64,000 nucleotides of DNA from Dysgonomonas mossii (GTDB lineage: Bacteria > Bacteroidota > Bacteroidia > Bacteroidales > Dysgonomonadaceae), in contig NZ_SPPK01000004.1 of assembly GCF_004569505.1 (NCBI RefSeq), forward strand, positions 62,001-126,000, read 5' to 3'. Numbering within the stretch: the stretch's first letter is position 1; each line of letters starts with the position of its first letter. Below, in pieces: positions 43,778-53,483 of this stretch. A program made the position numbers and the translations under genes. The notes under the pieces were generated by a model, which worked only from the letters and a program-made list of their open reading frames with translations, ran no database searches and was not told where the DNA came from.

Positions 43778-44842
43778 ATGAAAAATATTATAATTACCGG
43801 AGGGGCTGGTTTTATAGGTTCACACGTTGTTCGTCTGTTTGTGAACAAATATCCCGAATACCATATTATCAATCTCGATAACCTCACTTATGCCGGCAAT
43901 TTGTCTAACCTCAAGGATATAGAAGATAAATCCAACTATACGTTCATAAAAGGAGATATTTGCAACTTCGATCTCGTTATGCAGCTATTAAAGCAATATA
44001 ACGTAGATGGTATTATTCATTTGGCTGCTGAAAGTCATGTTGATCGTTCAATCAAAGATCCATTTACTTTTGCTCGTACTAATGTGATGGGTACTCTTAC
44101 CCTGCTGCAAGCGGCAAAATTATATTGGGAAACATTGCCCGAAGGTTATGAAGGTAAGCAGTTTTATCATATCTCTACCGACGAAGTATATGGTGCTCTG
44201 ATGTTTGATGATACACTGTTTACAGAAGAGACCAAGTATGACCCTCATAGTCCATATTCAGCATCCAAAGCTAGTAGCGATCATTTTGTACGTGCATTTC
44301 ACGATACTTATGGCATGCCCGTAATAGTAACAAACTGCTCTAACAATTACGGTCCTTATCAATTTCCGGAGAAGTTAATTCCTTTATTTATCAATAATAT
44401 TATTCACCGGAAGCCACTACCTGTATACGGAAAAGGCGAAAACGTACGTGACTGGCTCTATGTTGTGGATCATGCCCGTGCTATTGATGTTATATTCCAT
44501 CATGGAAAAAATGCTGAAACCTATAATATCGGAGGTTTTAATGAATGGAAAAATATAGATATAATCAAGGTTATTATTAAGACTGTCGATCGTTTATTGG
44601 GTAATGCCGAAGATCATTCTCTGGATCTGATTACATACGTAACCGATCGTAAAGGACATGATTTACGTTATGCTATTGATTCAAGTAAGCTCAAGCGCGA
44701 ACTCGGGTGGGAGCCTAGTCTCCAATTTGAAGAAGGCATAGAGATTACAGTGCGTTGGTATCTTGATAATAAGGAATGGATGGATAATGTCACTTCCGGA
44801 GAATATCAAAAATATTACGAAAGCATGTATAATGAAAAATAA
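43778..44842 (+). CDS. rmlB: dTDP-glucose 4,6-dehydratase
   Basis: A 354-residue extended short-chain dehydrogenase that converts dTDP-glucose to dTDP-4-keto-6-deoxyglucose. NAD-binding GGAGFIGSHVV at the N-terminus, HISTDEVYG with the catalytic Thr/Asp/Glu, and the active-site YSASKASSDH are present. I start at ATG 43778 (MKNIIITGG); a TTG at 43766 would add four residues. The order rmlA-rmlC-rmlB has no rmlD next to it; an SDR gene at 46158 may take that role or make a different sugar. Confidence 0.95.
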   Translation: MKNIIITGGAGFIGSHVVRLFVNKYPEYHIINLDNLTYAGNLSNLKDIEDKSNYTFIKGDICNFDLVMQLLKQYNVDGIIHLAAESHVDRSIKDPFTFARTNVMGTLTLLQAAKLYWETLPEGYEGKQFYHISTDEVYGALMFDDTLFTEETKYDPHSPYSASKASSDHFVRAFHDTYGMPVIVTNCSNNYGPYQFPEKLIPLFINNIIHRKPLPVYGKGENVRDWLYVVDHARAIDVIFHHGKNAETYNIGGFNEWKNIDIIKVIIKTVDRLLGNAEDHSLDLITYVTDRKGHDLRYAIDSSKLKRELGWEPSLQFEEGIEITVRWYLDNKEWMDNVTSGEYQKYYESMYNEK

Positions 44843-44875
44843 AATTCAAATACTTACTTACATTTTAACATATTT

Positions 44876-45499
44876 ATGAAAGCGAATTTATTTGATATAT
44901 ATTATTATGGAATTATAAAGATTAATAGTTTGCTATATAGAACTATCTGGCGATCTTTTTTTGGGTCATTAGGCAAAGGTACGACTATTATTAAGCCTCG
45001 GATTATGAATCCCGCTCGTATTTATATAGGTCAGAATTGTGCAATAGAACATTTTGTGTGGTTAGGTGTCGTTCGACAGTTTTATTCAAAAGTCAAAAAT
45101 CCGTATTTGATACTAGAAGATGAAGTCAAAGTCGGACGGTTTTCCGAGATATTTGCACATACCTCAATTACGTTACATAAAGGAGTTCGAGCTGCCGATA
45201 ATGTATACATTTCTGATAATACTCATACTTATGATGATATCAATATCCCAATTGTTAAGCAAGAGATCAAATTTGTAAATGCTGTTGAGATAGGAGAATA
45301 CTGCTGGATTGGAAGAAATGTTTGTATAATAGGTTCCACAATAGGGAAACATTGTATTATTGCTGCCGGAGCATTTGTTAGCAGAATGAATATTCCTGAT
45401 TATTGTGTAGTTGTCGGTAATCCTGCTTATATAATAAAACGTTACAATACCGAGACTGAAAAATGGGAAAAGACTGATAAAAAGGGAAATTTTATCTGA
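44876..45499 (+). CDS. Hexapeptide-repeat acyltransferase, first of a tandem pair
   Basis: A 207-residue left-handed beta-helix protein of the type that O-acetylates sugars in surface polymers. Repeats are seen as ARIYIGQNCAIEHFVW, VKVGRFSEIFAHTSITLHKG and EIGEYCWIGRNVCIIGSTIG. The catalytic His is probably in the ISDNTHTYDD loop. It ends VVVGNPAYIIKRYNTETEKW. The neighbouring gene (7 bp on) is a clear paralogue with the same C-terminal tail. The acceptor sugar is unknown. Confidence 0.88.
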   Translation: MKANLFDIYYYGIIKINSLLYRTIWRSFFGSLGKGTTIIKPRIMNPARIYIGQNCAIEHFVWLGVVRQFYSKVKNPYLILEDEVKVGRFSEIFAHTSITLHKGVRAADNVYISDNTHTYDDINIPIVKQEIKFVNAVEIGEYCWIGRNVCIIGSTIGKHCIIAAGAFVSRMNIPDYCVVVGNPAYIIKRYNTETEKWEKTDKKGNFI

Positions 45500-45506
45500 A
45501 GATATT

Positions 45507-46094
45507 ATGTTACACGAAAAATTACGAAAGTTAAAATGCAAAATATTCATTTTACTGAATCAACATAATTTCGCACAATTTGGGAAAAATGTTTTCATCT
45601 TTGATCCTCAAGTTTGGAATCCTCAGCGCATATATCTCGGTAGTAATTTATGGATAGGAGACAAGGTTTGGTTTGCAGTATCTTCGAATCGTTCCGATTC
45701 AAAGCTTGTTATTAAAGACAAGGTCAGGATTGGTCGATTTTCTGAGATATATGCTCTACAAAGCATTATTCTTGAAGATGGAGTTGAGACTGCTGAGAAT
45801 GTTTATATTTCTGACAATACCCATGCATATAATGATATAAATAGGTTTATCCGGGATCAAGAAGTTAGATATACAGGAGCGGTTGTTATTGGTAGCGGAA
45901 CCTGGATTGGGCGTAATGTGTGTATAATAAGCTGTAAAATTGGAAAAAACTGTGTCATAGGTGCTTATTCATTTGTTAAACAGGATATTCCTGACTATTG
46001 CGTTGTTGTAGGTAATCCCGCCCGCATCGTAAAACGTTATAACCCCGATACTCAGAATTGGGAAAAAACGGACAGAGACGGTAATTTTATTTAA
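45507..46094 (+). CDS. Hexapeptide-repeat acyltransferase, second of a tandem pair
   Basis: A 195-residue paralogue of the preceding gene product. Shared stretches include VRIGRFSEIYALQSIILEDG, NVYISDNTHAYNDINRFI, GTWIGRNVCIISCKIGKNCV and the tail VVVGNPARIVKRYNPDTQNW. The N-terminal 30 residues differ most. Tandem duplication followed by divergence would allow two acetylation positions on one repeat unit, which is an inference. Confidence 0.88.
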   Translation: MLHEKLRKLKCKIFILLNQHNFAQFGKNVFIFDPQVWNPQRIYLGSNLWIGDKVWFAVSSNRSDSKLVIKDKVRIGRFSEIYALQSIILEDGVETAENVYISDNTHAYNDINRFIRDQEVRYTGAVVIGSGTWIGRNVCIISCKIGKNCVIGAYSFVKQDIPDYCVVVGNPARIVKRYNPDTQNWEKTDRDGNFI

Positions 46095-46157
46095 TATACT
46101 TTCTTCTCTGTCTTTCTACACATATAATATTCCTAGAATCACAAAATCGTTTTTAAT

Positions 46158-46991
46158 ATGAAAATCTTAGTTACCGGAGCCAATGGTTACATTGGTCGTC
46201 ACGTCGTGTGCAAATTATTGGATCAAGGACATGAAGTTACGGCTTGCGATGTCCGATTGACAGAAGTGGACAAGCGTGCCACTTTGCTAGAATATAATAT
46301 TTTATCAGGTTCATATCTTAATGCTTATGACGAGCTTGGAACCCCCGACGTTTGTTTACATATGGCATGGCGCGATGGGTTTGTACATAATTCATCTAAT
46401 CATATGGGAGATGTGTCAAATCATTACAAATTTATGTGTTCGTTGATTGATGGTGGATTGAAACAGCTTGCTGTAATGGGTACGATGCATGAAGTGGGTT
46501 ATTATGAAGGTGCCATTGAAGAAGACACACCTTGTTATCCAATATCACCTTATGGAATAGCAAAAGATGCTTTACGCCGTAGCATACAATTATATGCCAA
46601 ATCTAACGATTGTATCTTGCAGTGGATCAGAGCATACTATATTGTAGGCGATGATTTGAAGAGTAATTCTATATTCGCTAAAATCAGAACAGCGGTACTT
46701 GAAGGAAAGAAAAATTTTCCGTTTACATCGGGCAAAAACAAATATGATTTTATTGAAATTGAAGAGTTAGCATTACAGATTTCAGCCGTAATTACTCAGA
46801 AAGATGTTTATGGTATAATTAATTGCTGTTCAGGCAAACCTATGAGTTTAGGCGAGCGCGTGGAAACCTTTCTTAAAGAAAACAACTTGGATATCAGCCT
46901 TGAATATGGTGTGTTTCCAGATAGAGACTATGATTCTCCATGTGTTTATGGCAACGATACCAAAATCAGAATGATATTATCTAATAAATAA
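46158..46991 (+). CDS. NAD-dependent sugar epimerase/reductase (SDR)
   Basis: A 277-residue extended SDR with NAD-binding VTGANGYIGRHVV at the N-terminus and the active-site tyrosine-lysine pair in SPYGIAKDAL. It is shorter than RmlB. With rmlA, rmlC and rmlB upstream and no rmlD, it may be the final 4-reductase, giving dTDP-L-rhamnose, or like Tll, dTDP-6-deoxy-L-talose. The sequence does not settle this. It starts 63 bp after the acyltransferase pair and ends 2 bp before the polymerase gene. Confidence 0.78.
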   Translation: MKILVTGANGYIGRHVVCKLLDQGHEVTACDVRLTEVDKRATLLEYNILSGSYLNAYDELGTPDVCLHMAWRDGFVHNSSNHMGDVSNHYKFMCSLIDGGLKQLAVMGTMHEVGYYEGAIEEDTPCYPISPYGIAKDALRRSIQLYAKSNDCILQWIRAYYIVGDDLKSNSIFAKIRTAVLEGKKNFPFTSGKNKYDFIEIEELALQISAVITQKDVYGIINCCSGKPMSLGERVETFLKENNLDISLEYGVFPDRDYDSPCVYGNDTKIRMILSNK

Positions 46992-46993
46992 AT

Positions 46994-48217
46994 ATGACTT
47001 CTAGTCCACTTGTTATAGAGAGAAGAGATTGGCTTGGAGTCATCCTGTTATTTTTAGTGATGATGATCAGTGGCGGTAACCATTTGTTTCCTCGAAATCC
47101 TATATGTTTGTTGATAATAGCCGGATATGGTCTGAAAATTTACAGATTGAATAATGGTATAACATTAAAATATGTTTCCTCAAAATTATGGCTATTCATA
47201 ACAACATTTCTTGTAATAATAGTATCACAAACTATACTGATAGGGGATCTTGATAGTGCTGCATTAGCCGCATTATCTAGCGTTATTGCAGGTCTGTTTG
47301 TCTATACTTATTATAAGTATGAAGGAATAAATGCATTGATTGCCGATGTTACTATTTTATTAAAAATTTTCATCGTTTTAGGATTGATTTCTTTTTTACT
47401 TTATACTTTTACCCCTGATCTTTTTTCAAAGTATACATTTATAGATAGTTATGGGGATAAAAGGTCCGTAAGTCATATTGCTTTTCTTTTTTATAAAGGA
47501 CTGGATATCGAAGGTTTATCTTCGAGGCTTTATGGTTTTTTCTGGGAGCCGGGAATTTTTCAAATATATCTTAATATCTTTTTATTAATCCAGATCTTCT
47601 ATTTTAGGCAGAAAGTATGGATTGTAGCAACATTATTGACTATTTATTTGACAAAATCTACCACAGGATACTTTATCGCCATTATCATTCTGGGATATAT
47701 TTCGGCTCGTTTCTTTTATAAAGAGCGAAATCTGTACAGTTCTGTATCTATCCTTTGTACAACTATTATTGCACTTTTTTTTGTGTGGAATAATATTGTG
47801 TCTGTAAATGTTGAAGAAAAAGTTGCTGGTGCCCAGTCCGGTTCTTTTTTTGCTCGTCAGGCAGATATAATTGCAGGATTGAGTATCGCAGCCGAGAATC
47901 CTGTGATTGGGATTGGCGCTAATACCGATCGATTTAAGCAGATGAGGAGTAAAATTGCCTGGCAAGGTAAATTAAGTGGTTCAAAAACGAAAGATAGTGG
48001 AACAACAAATGGCATAATAAGTCTAATGTATATATGGGGAATCCCGTTTTCTTTGTGGTATTTATGGGCATTAATAAGACAGAATATCTTATACAAAAAT
48101 CGCTGGCTAATGTCTATTCTACTGATTTTATCCCTAAGCTCTGAGCCTTTAGCTATGACTCCATTTTTTTTACTTTTCGTTTATTCGGGACTGGATGCAA
48201 AGACAATAAATAATTAA
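46994..48217 (+). CDS. Wzy-like polysaccharide polymerase
   Basis: A 407-residue protein with about ten to eleven TM helices and one large periplasmic loop before the last helices (about residues 275-345, with GIGANTDRFKQMRSKIAWQG). The pattern and its place between sugar-nucleotide genes and glycosyltransferase genes fit the O-antigen/capsule polymerase that links repeat units in the periplasm. As usual for Wzy, sequence conservation is low, so the call rests mainly on topology and context. Its frame runs to within 5 bp of the next gene. Confidence 0.82.
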   Translation: MTSSPLVIERRDWLGVILLFLVMMISGGNHLFPRNPICLLIIAGYGLKIYRLNNGITLKYVSSKLWLFITTFLVIIVSQTILIGDLDSAALAALSSVIAGLFVYTYYKYEGINALIADVTILLKIFIVLGLISFLLYTFTPDLFSKYTFIDSYGDKRSVSHIAFLFYKGLDIEGLSSRLYGFFWEPGIFQIYLNIFLLIQIFYFRQKVWIVATLLTIYLTKSTTGYFIAIIILGYISARFFYKERNLYSSVSILCTTIIALFFVWNNIVSVNVEEKVAGAQSGSFFARQADIIAGLSIAAENPVIGIGANTDRFKQMRSKIAWQGKLSGSKTKDSGTTNGIISLMYIWGIPFSLWYLWALIRQNILYKNRWLMSILLILSLSSEPLAMTPFFLLFVYSGLDAKTINN

Positions 48218-48222
48218 TTGTT

Positions 48223-49188
48223 ATGAAAAAACTATTGTTCATCGGTTGGGACTATCAAATATATACGCGGGAAATGATAGAAGAGTTTCAGTTATCCGGA
48301 TATGATGTCACATTTTATAATGTTGTATCATTTTCTCCGGCTACGAAACTAAGAAATCTAATTTCTAAGAAATGGGATAAGGAAGTGCAGCATTCGAGAC
48401 ATCAGGAAATTGTTGTAAAAGAAAAAGACAATAAATATGACATTGTATTTTTGTTATTGCCATTTTTCTCTTTCGATTGCTTACAAAACTTAAGAAATGA
48501 TCATCCGCAGGCAAAATTTATATTGTATTTATGGGATGCTGCCAATGGATACATAAGAAAGGGAATCAATATATCTGATTACTTGGGCTATTTTGATAAA
48601 GCATACACTTTCGATAGACAAGATGCAATACAATATGGCATAAACTATTTACCACTCTTTTGCGTACGGAAGTTTCAGAATCTAAAGCAAAACGAAGTCG
48701 AATGGAATAATGTATATATGGTCGGGAACCTAGCTAATGTCAGACGGTATGATGCAATTAAGCAATTTGAAGAATATTGCAAAAAAGAACAAATCAGTTT
48801 CAACTGGTATTTAAAAGGAACGCTACGTAAAAATATAAAAGTTTTGCTGCAAGGGAAGTCTCTCAAGTATCTTCATACATCATCAATTAGCAATGATACA
48901 TTTATCGACATGATGCAACGCTCATCAACTGTATTTGATTTTGCAAACCACATACAAGATGGCTATACGATGAGAGTGATGGAGAATTTGTGTACCGGAA
49001 AGAAAATCATCACAAACAATCGGAATGTTTTAAATGAGCCTTTTTACTCTCCTGACAGATTTTTTGTCTATGATGATTTAGATTTTAATGGTGTAAAAGA
49101 ATTTCTGAAGACACCATTATCTGATCCGTTTGCCAGATTTGAAGAATTTTACTTAAGCTCTTTTATAAAAAAGCTTGTTTCGGAATGA
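48223..49188 (+). CDS. CgeB-like glycosyltransferase, copy 1
   Basis: A 321-residue GT-B-type protein. The N-terminal half begins KKLLFIGWDYQIYTREMIEE and contains KFILYLWDAANG; the C-terminal half has FDFANHIQDGYTMRVMENLC then TGKKIITNNRNV, the nucleotide-sugar end seen in CgeB-like spore-maturation/LPS transferases. Two relatives follow (50488-51441 and 51447-52406), separated from it by the flippase gene. Donor and linkage are unknown. Confidence 0.83.
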   Translation: MKKLLFIGWDYQIYTREMIEEFQLSGYDVTFYNVVSFSPATKLRNLISKKWDKEVQHSRHQEIVVKEKDNKYDIVFLLLPFFSFDCLQNLRNDHPQAKFILYLWDAANGYIRKGINISDYLGYFDKAYTFDRQDAIQYGINYLPLFCVRKFQNLKQNEVEWNNVYMVGNLANVRRYDAIKQFEEYCKKEQISFNWYLKGTLRKNIKVLLQGKSLKYLHTSSISNDTFIDMMQRSSTVFDFANHIQDGYTMRVMENLCTGKKIITNNRNVLNEPFYSPDRFFVYDDLDFNGVKEFLKTPLSDPFARFEEFYLSSFIKKLVSE

Positions 49189-49232
49189 TTCGTTTAATTA
49201 TACTGAAACTAAAAGCACCTATTTAGATCAAA

Positions 49233-50495
49233 ATGTCAATAAATATCAAAGCAATAAAGCGGATTATATTTAGTTCAAGTTCCTTATTTATTCTAATAAA
49301 TTTATTTACTTCTGCCATCAACTTTATCCGTTCTATGGTATTCATGCGTGTTATGGATATGAGAGAACTGGGTATAATCAGTCTTATTCAAACATGTATA
49401 ATGTTTATTGGACTCTTACAGTTTGGGTTCCTAAACGGTGGATATAGGGTTTTTGCTTATAAGAAGACCAGTGATCAAACGAAGGTTAATAATATTCTCT
49501 TTAGCCTTTTTGGTGTCATAGCATTAGCCTTATTGCTTATATGGATTATATTAAGCATATTAGATATTGAATTACTGATCAGCCCCCGGTATCTGATTTT
49601 AACGTTCATTGCAGGCCTATTTTCTTTGATATCTACTTGGCTGACAAATACTATGACTGTGAAAAAGATGATTAAAGATATTAATATCAGAAATCTCATC
49701 TCAGGTATTATATCTATAGCCTTAATTCCTCTTGTCTATCTTTACGGTATTATGGGTGGTATCATTAGTATTATGATGCAACCGATAGTTTTTGTTGTCC
49801 TGGCATTATTAATGCATAAAAGTTTAAGACCGGATAAAATATGTTTTGACAGAAAGGTAATTAAGTATATTCTATCGTTAGGATTTGTCCCATTTATGAT
49901 TGGAATATTTACAATTGTCAATATTCAGATCGAACGTTGGTCTATAGCATATATACTGAATGTGGAAGAATTAGGTAATTTTTATCTTGTTTTTATATTC
50001 TCTTCTTTATTTGTTTTAGTCCCAACATCCATTAATTACCTTTTCCTTCCCAATATCATTTATTCATATGAAAATGGATTAATGGCAGAATTCAGGCGGC
50101 ATGTACGTAATTATACATTAGTCTTGATGGGATATGGTATATGTGTAGTTCTTGCCGTACTTACTTCACTTCAACCATTGGTAGATATATTATTTCCAAG
50201 TCACTCAGGCAATACTCACTATGTGTTTTTGTTGATTCCGGGTTTAATGTCACAATTATTATACTACTCGGTATCTGCTACTTTAAATGCATGGAAAAAC
50301 TTCACTTCATTGCTAATATCTGGACTTGTAGGAGTATTTTCTGCTATAGCAATTATCGCTATAACTGGCTCTATGCACCTGTTTAACTTAACAATAATGG
50401 TGTATATTAAGAATATATCTTATTTATTGCCGACCCTTTTCGGTGCAGTTTATATTTACAAAAATCGTAACAAGTTTAAAACAAAAAATGGGTAA
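49233..50495 (+). CDS. Wzx-like repeat-unit flippase
   Basis: A 420-residue MOP/MATE-type transporter with about twelve TM helices. The first helices read FILINLFTSAINFIRSMVFM then RVMDMRELGIISLIQTCIMF, the usual start of Wzx-type proteins. It should flip the lipid-linked repeat unit to the periplasm for the Wzy polymerase. The next glycosyltransferase gene starts inside its last codons (ATGGGTAA, 8-bp overlap). Confidence 0.88.
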   Translation: MSINIKAIKRIIFSSSSLFILINLFTSAINFIRSMVFMRVMDMRELGIISLIQTCIMFIGLLQFGFLNGGYRVFAYKKTSDQTKVNNILFSLFGVIALALLLIWIILSILDIELLISPRYLILTFIAGLFSLISTWLTNTMTVKKMIKDINIRNLISGIISIALIPLVYLYGIMGGIISIMMQPIVFVVLALLMHKSLRPDKICFDRKVIKYILSLGFVPFMIGIFTIVNIQIERWSIAYILNVEELGNFYLVFIFSSLFVLVPTSINYLFLPNIIYSYENGLMAEFRRHVRNYTLVLMGYGICVVLAVLTSLQPLVDILFPSHSGNTHYVFLLIPGLMSQLLYYSVSATLNAWKNFTSLLISGLVGVFSAIAIIAITGSMHLFNLTIMVYIKNISYLLPTLFGAVYIYKNRNKFKTKNG

Positions 50496-51441
50496 AATAT
50501 TGTTTATCGGGCTACCTTACCATAATTATGTAAAGGCGCTCACTGAAGAAATGGAATCACAAGGACATTCAGTCTCCTACTATCCTTTGGAATTACGTAA
50601 AATAAAAGATAAAATTCTACGCACATTGTCAACTGAAGCATATGAGAACAAGCATGAAAAGTATTATGCTGAAATAATAGAGCAGGAAAAAAATAACCAA
50701 TATGACTATATTATATTCCTGCATATTCGTCTGTTTTCTCTCCCCAACATACTGAAATTGAGAGAAAATCATCCAGAGTCGAAGTTCATATTATATACAT
50801 GGGATGCTTTATCTCCTGTGTTTAATTATATTCCTTATATTCCATACTTTGATAAAGTTTGTACCTTCGATCCTGTAGATGCTAAAAACTATGGACTGAA
50901 CTATCTACCGTTGTTTTGTGTAAGAGACTTTCAGAATCTCCCTATTGTAGAGCCGGATACTGATGTATATATGGTAGGGAATTTGGTTAAACCAGATCGG
51001 TATAGGGCTATTCAGGCATTCGAAAGATATTGTAAAGAAAACGATATTCGCTTCAAGAAGTATATTAAGTGTACACCTGTTGTAATAATTCAATTATTGA
51101 TTAAAGGTTTTATCCCTAGAGGACTTAAGCTAAGAAGCATTTCTCGATCTCATTTTATTCATTTACTACAATATTCAATAGCGACATTCGACTTTGCCAA
51201 TCATAAACAGTCTGGATACACAATGAGATTCATCGAAAATATGTGCGCAGGGAAAAAGATCATAACGAATAACAAGCGTGCTATTGGTGAGTCATTTTAT
51301 TCTTCCAACCGCTTTTTTGTTTTTGACGAATTGAATTTTGATGGTATCAAAGAATTCATACAAGAACCTATAAAAGATAGCGACGTTCGTTTCGATGAAT
51401 TTTCTATACAATCCTTTATCAGCACCCTGCTAACAATATAA
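50488..51441 (+). CDS. CgeB-like glycosyltransferase, copy 2
   Basis: A 317-residue protein from ATG 50488 (MGKILFIGLPYHNYVKALTE); the longer frame from 50443 lies inside the flippase gene. It is a close relative of the product at 48223: shared KFILYTWDAL, FDKVCTFDPVDAKNYGLNYL then PLFCVRDFQNL, and FDFANHKQSGYTMRFIENMC then AGKKIITNN. The 8-bp overlap with the flippase gene indicates coupled translation. It probably adds another sugar to the same repeat unit. Confidence 0.85.
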   Translation: MGKILFIGLPYHNYVKALTEEMESQGHSVSYYPLELRKIKDKILRTLSTEAYENKHEKYYAEIIEQEKNNQYDYIIFLHIRLFSLPNILKLRENHPESKFILYTWDALSPVFNYIPYIPYFDKVCTFDPVDAKNYGLNYLPLFCVRDFQNLPIVEPDTDVYMVGNLVKPDRYRAIQAFERYCKENDIRFKKYIKCTPVVIIQLLIKGFIPRGLKLRSISRSHFIHLLQYSIATFDFANHKQSGYTMRFIENMCAGKKIITNNKRAIGESFYSSNRFFVFDELNFDGIKEFIQEPIKDSDVRFDEFSIQSFISTLLTI

Positions 51442-51446
51442 ATAAA

Positions 51447-52406
51447 ATGAAAAAGAGGTGTTTACTCATCATGCCATTAAGTTTTTATTCGATGGGCAAT
51501 CAGATAATATCCGGATTGAACGAATGTGGTTATGATGTGAGAATATGCAATGATCGTTATCCGGATAATTTATTCACAAAAGTTCTGTGGAAAATAGGCA
51601 TAACTAAAACGTTATATAGAAAAACATACAATCATATAACTCGCCACTTCCTTCAAGACGAAAGATATGATATCTGTATCATTTTGAAAGGATACGGAAT
51701 AGATAAAAAACTGATAGATGAAATATATAAAAAGTGTTCATGTATAGTTGGTTATAATTTCGATTCTTTTGCCTTTCATCCTTTATCACTCTCTTGGTAT
51801 CGCTTGGTCGATAATTTTTATACGTTTGATTATCATGATGCAAAGAGCTATGATGTCAAAATAATAGAATTGTTTTCTGCAATAGAAAAGCAGGAGAAAA
51901 ATGTAGAAAGAGTATATGATATATCTGTAATACAAAAGATACATTCCGAACGCTTGTCATATACCAATAAAATATTGCATCTGTTCCAGCCCGCGAATTC
52001 ATACGTATATCTACATGAAAGTAATTATGTAACAATGGCTCTGAATTTTATCAGACATCCGTTTACGTACATTAAACTACGACGATATATACATCTTAAA
52101 ACATTGTCGTATGACCAATATGTAGATGTATTATATAAATCAAAGTACACGCTTGATTTTGCTCATCCTAAACAAAGTGGTATTACTATGAGATGCTTTG
52201 AGGCTTTGAGCTGTGGAACAAAAATAATAACGAATAACAGAAATATATTTAAAAGCGGATATTTCAATCAAGAGAATACAATCGTATGCGATAATTCGTC
52301 TGTAGTAGATAATAAAATAGTCGAACAATACAAACAGATGTTGCCTTCAGATGTAATACCTCGTAGGCGGAATATTATAGATTTCGTAAAAGAAATAATC
52401 CAATAA
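51447..52406 (+). CDS. CgeB-like glycosyltransferase, copy 3 (more diverged)
   Basis: A 319-residue protein related to the two before it, mainly in the C-terminal half: LDFAHPKQSGITMRCFEALS then CGTKIITNNRNIF. The middle differs (CSCIVGYNFDSFAFHPLSLSW instead of the KFILY-WDA stretch). It starts 5 bp after copy 2. Donor and linkage are unknown; the shared nucleotide-binding end suggests similar donor classes. Confidence 0.8.
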   Translation: MKKRCLLIMPLSFYSMGNQIISGLNECGYDVRICNDRYPDNLFTKVLWKIGITKTLYRKTYNHITRHFLQDERYDICIILKGYGIDKKLIDEIYKKCSCIVGYNFDSFAFHPLSLSWYRLVDNFYTFDYHDAKSYDVKIIELFSAIEKQEKNVERVYDISVIQKIHSERLSYTNKILHLFQPANSYVYLHESNYVTMALNFIRHPFTYIKLRRYIHLKTLSYDQYVDVLYKSKYTLDFAHPKQSGITMRCFEALSCGTKIITNNRNIFKSGYFNQENTIVCDNSSVVDNKIVEQYKQMLPSDVIPRRRNIIDFVKEIIQ

Positions 52407-52434
52407 ATAATTCTGTGTTTTTAATAAATTCACA

Positions 52435-53481
52435 ATGAAAGAAATAAAATTATCTATTATCGGAATGGGGCGAATGGGTATTACCCATTTCTCTATTATC
52501 AATTCACACCCTAATGTAAATATTGTATCAGTTTCCGATACTTCAAAAATTACATTGGACTTATTGAAAAAATACATACCACCGCTTCAAGTATTTACAG
52601 ACTACAAGGAGTTGATTGATAAAACAATGCCGGATGCTATTATCGTCTGTACCCCACCTAATTATCACTATGTAATATGTAAATATGCTTGTGAGAAGGG
52701 AATTAATGTTTTTTGCGAAAAACCCTTTACTCTTTCCACCCAAGAGGCAGATGAACTACAAGAAATGTTCAACAAAAAAGGCTTAATTAATCAAGTTGGG
52801 TATGTAAACCGCTTTAATGATATGTTCACAATTGCCCGAGAATATATAAAAGAAGGCTTACTCGGTGATATTGTGAGGTTTAAATCGGAAATGTTCAGTT
52901 GCACTATTTCAAAACCCGAAACAGGTGAGAGCTGGCGTGGTAAAAGAGAGAGTGGGGGCGGGGCCGTTTATGAAATGGCTGTCCACGTATTAGACCTTAT
53001 TAATTATATAATAGGCGTTCCAAATAAAGTTATTGGTACCAGCATGAACCAAATATATTCGAAGCATGTGGAGGATATGGTTTCAAGTACTTTAATATAC
53101 GATAACGGGTGTGTTGGGACATTATACGTGAATTGGAGTGATTCTAGTTATAGAAAACCTAGTAACAAAATTGAAATATTTGGTACAAATGGGAAATTAC
53201 TGGTAGACCAGTATGAAATGAAGATATTTTTAAATGAACCTGTCTTAGGTCATAATTATAGAAAAGGTTGGAATACTATATACATCACAGATATCTTTAA
53301 ACCTGTTCCTTTCTACGTTCGAGGAAATGAATTTACTAGACAATTATATCATTTTGCTGACAGTGTTTTAGCCGGTAAGATCGTTGGTGCTACCCAATGT
53401 ACATTTGAAGACGGATATAATACGCAACGTTTGGTGCACGACATGTTCAATGACTATGATAATAAAAATAAACAAGATTAA
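52435..53481 (+). CDS. Gfo/Idh/MocA-family sugar oxidoreductase
   Basis: A 348-residue NAD(P)-dependent dehydrogenase. The Rossmann start has GMGRMGITH (10-18); the catalytic-lysine motif is CEKPF with Lys96; the C-terminal domain has GGGAVYEMAVHVLDLINYI, the usual active-site His region. In surface-polymer loci such enzymes oxidise nucleotide sugars, for example at C3. The next gene starts 2 bp after its stop, and the pair may act together on one sugar. Confidence 0.88.
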   Translation: MKEIKLSIIGMGRMGITHFSIINSHPNVNIVSVSDTSKITLDLLKKYIPPLQVFTDYKELIDKTMPDAIIVCTPPNYHYVICKYACEKGINVFCEKPFTLSTQEADELQEMFNKKGLINQVGYVNRFNDMFTIAREYIKEGLLGDIVRFKSEMFSCTISKPETGESWRGKRESGGGAVYEMAVHVLDLINYIIGVPNKVIGTSMNQIYSKHVEDMVSSTLIYDNGCVGTLYVNWSDSSYRKPSNKIEIFGTNGKLLVDQYEMKIFLNEPVLGHNYRKGWNTIYITDIFKPVPFYVRGNEFTRQLYHFADSVLAGKIVGATQCTFEDGYNTQRLVHDMFNDYDNKNKQD

Positions 53482-53483
53482 AT

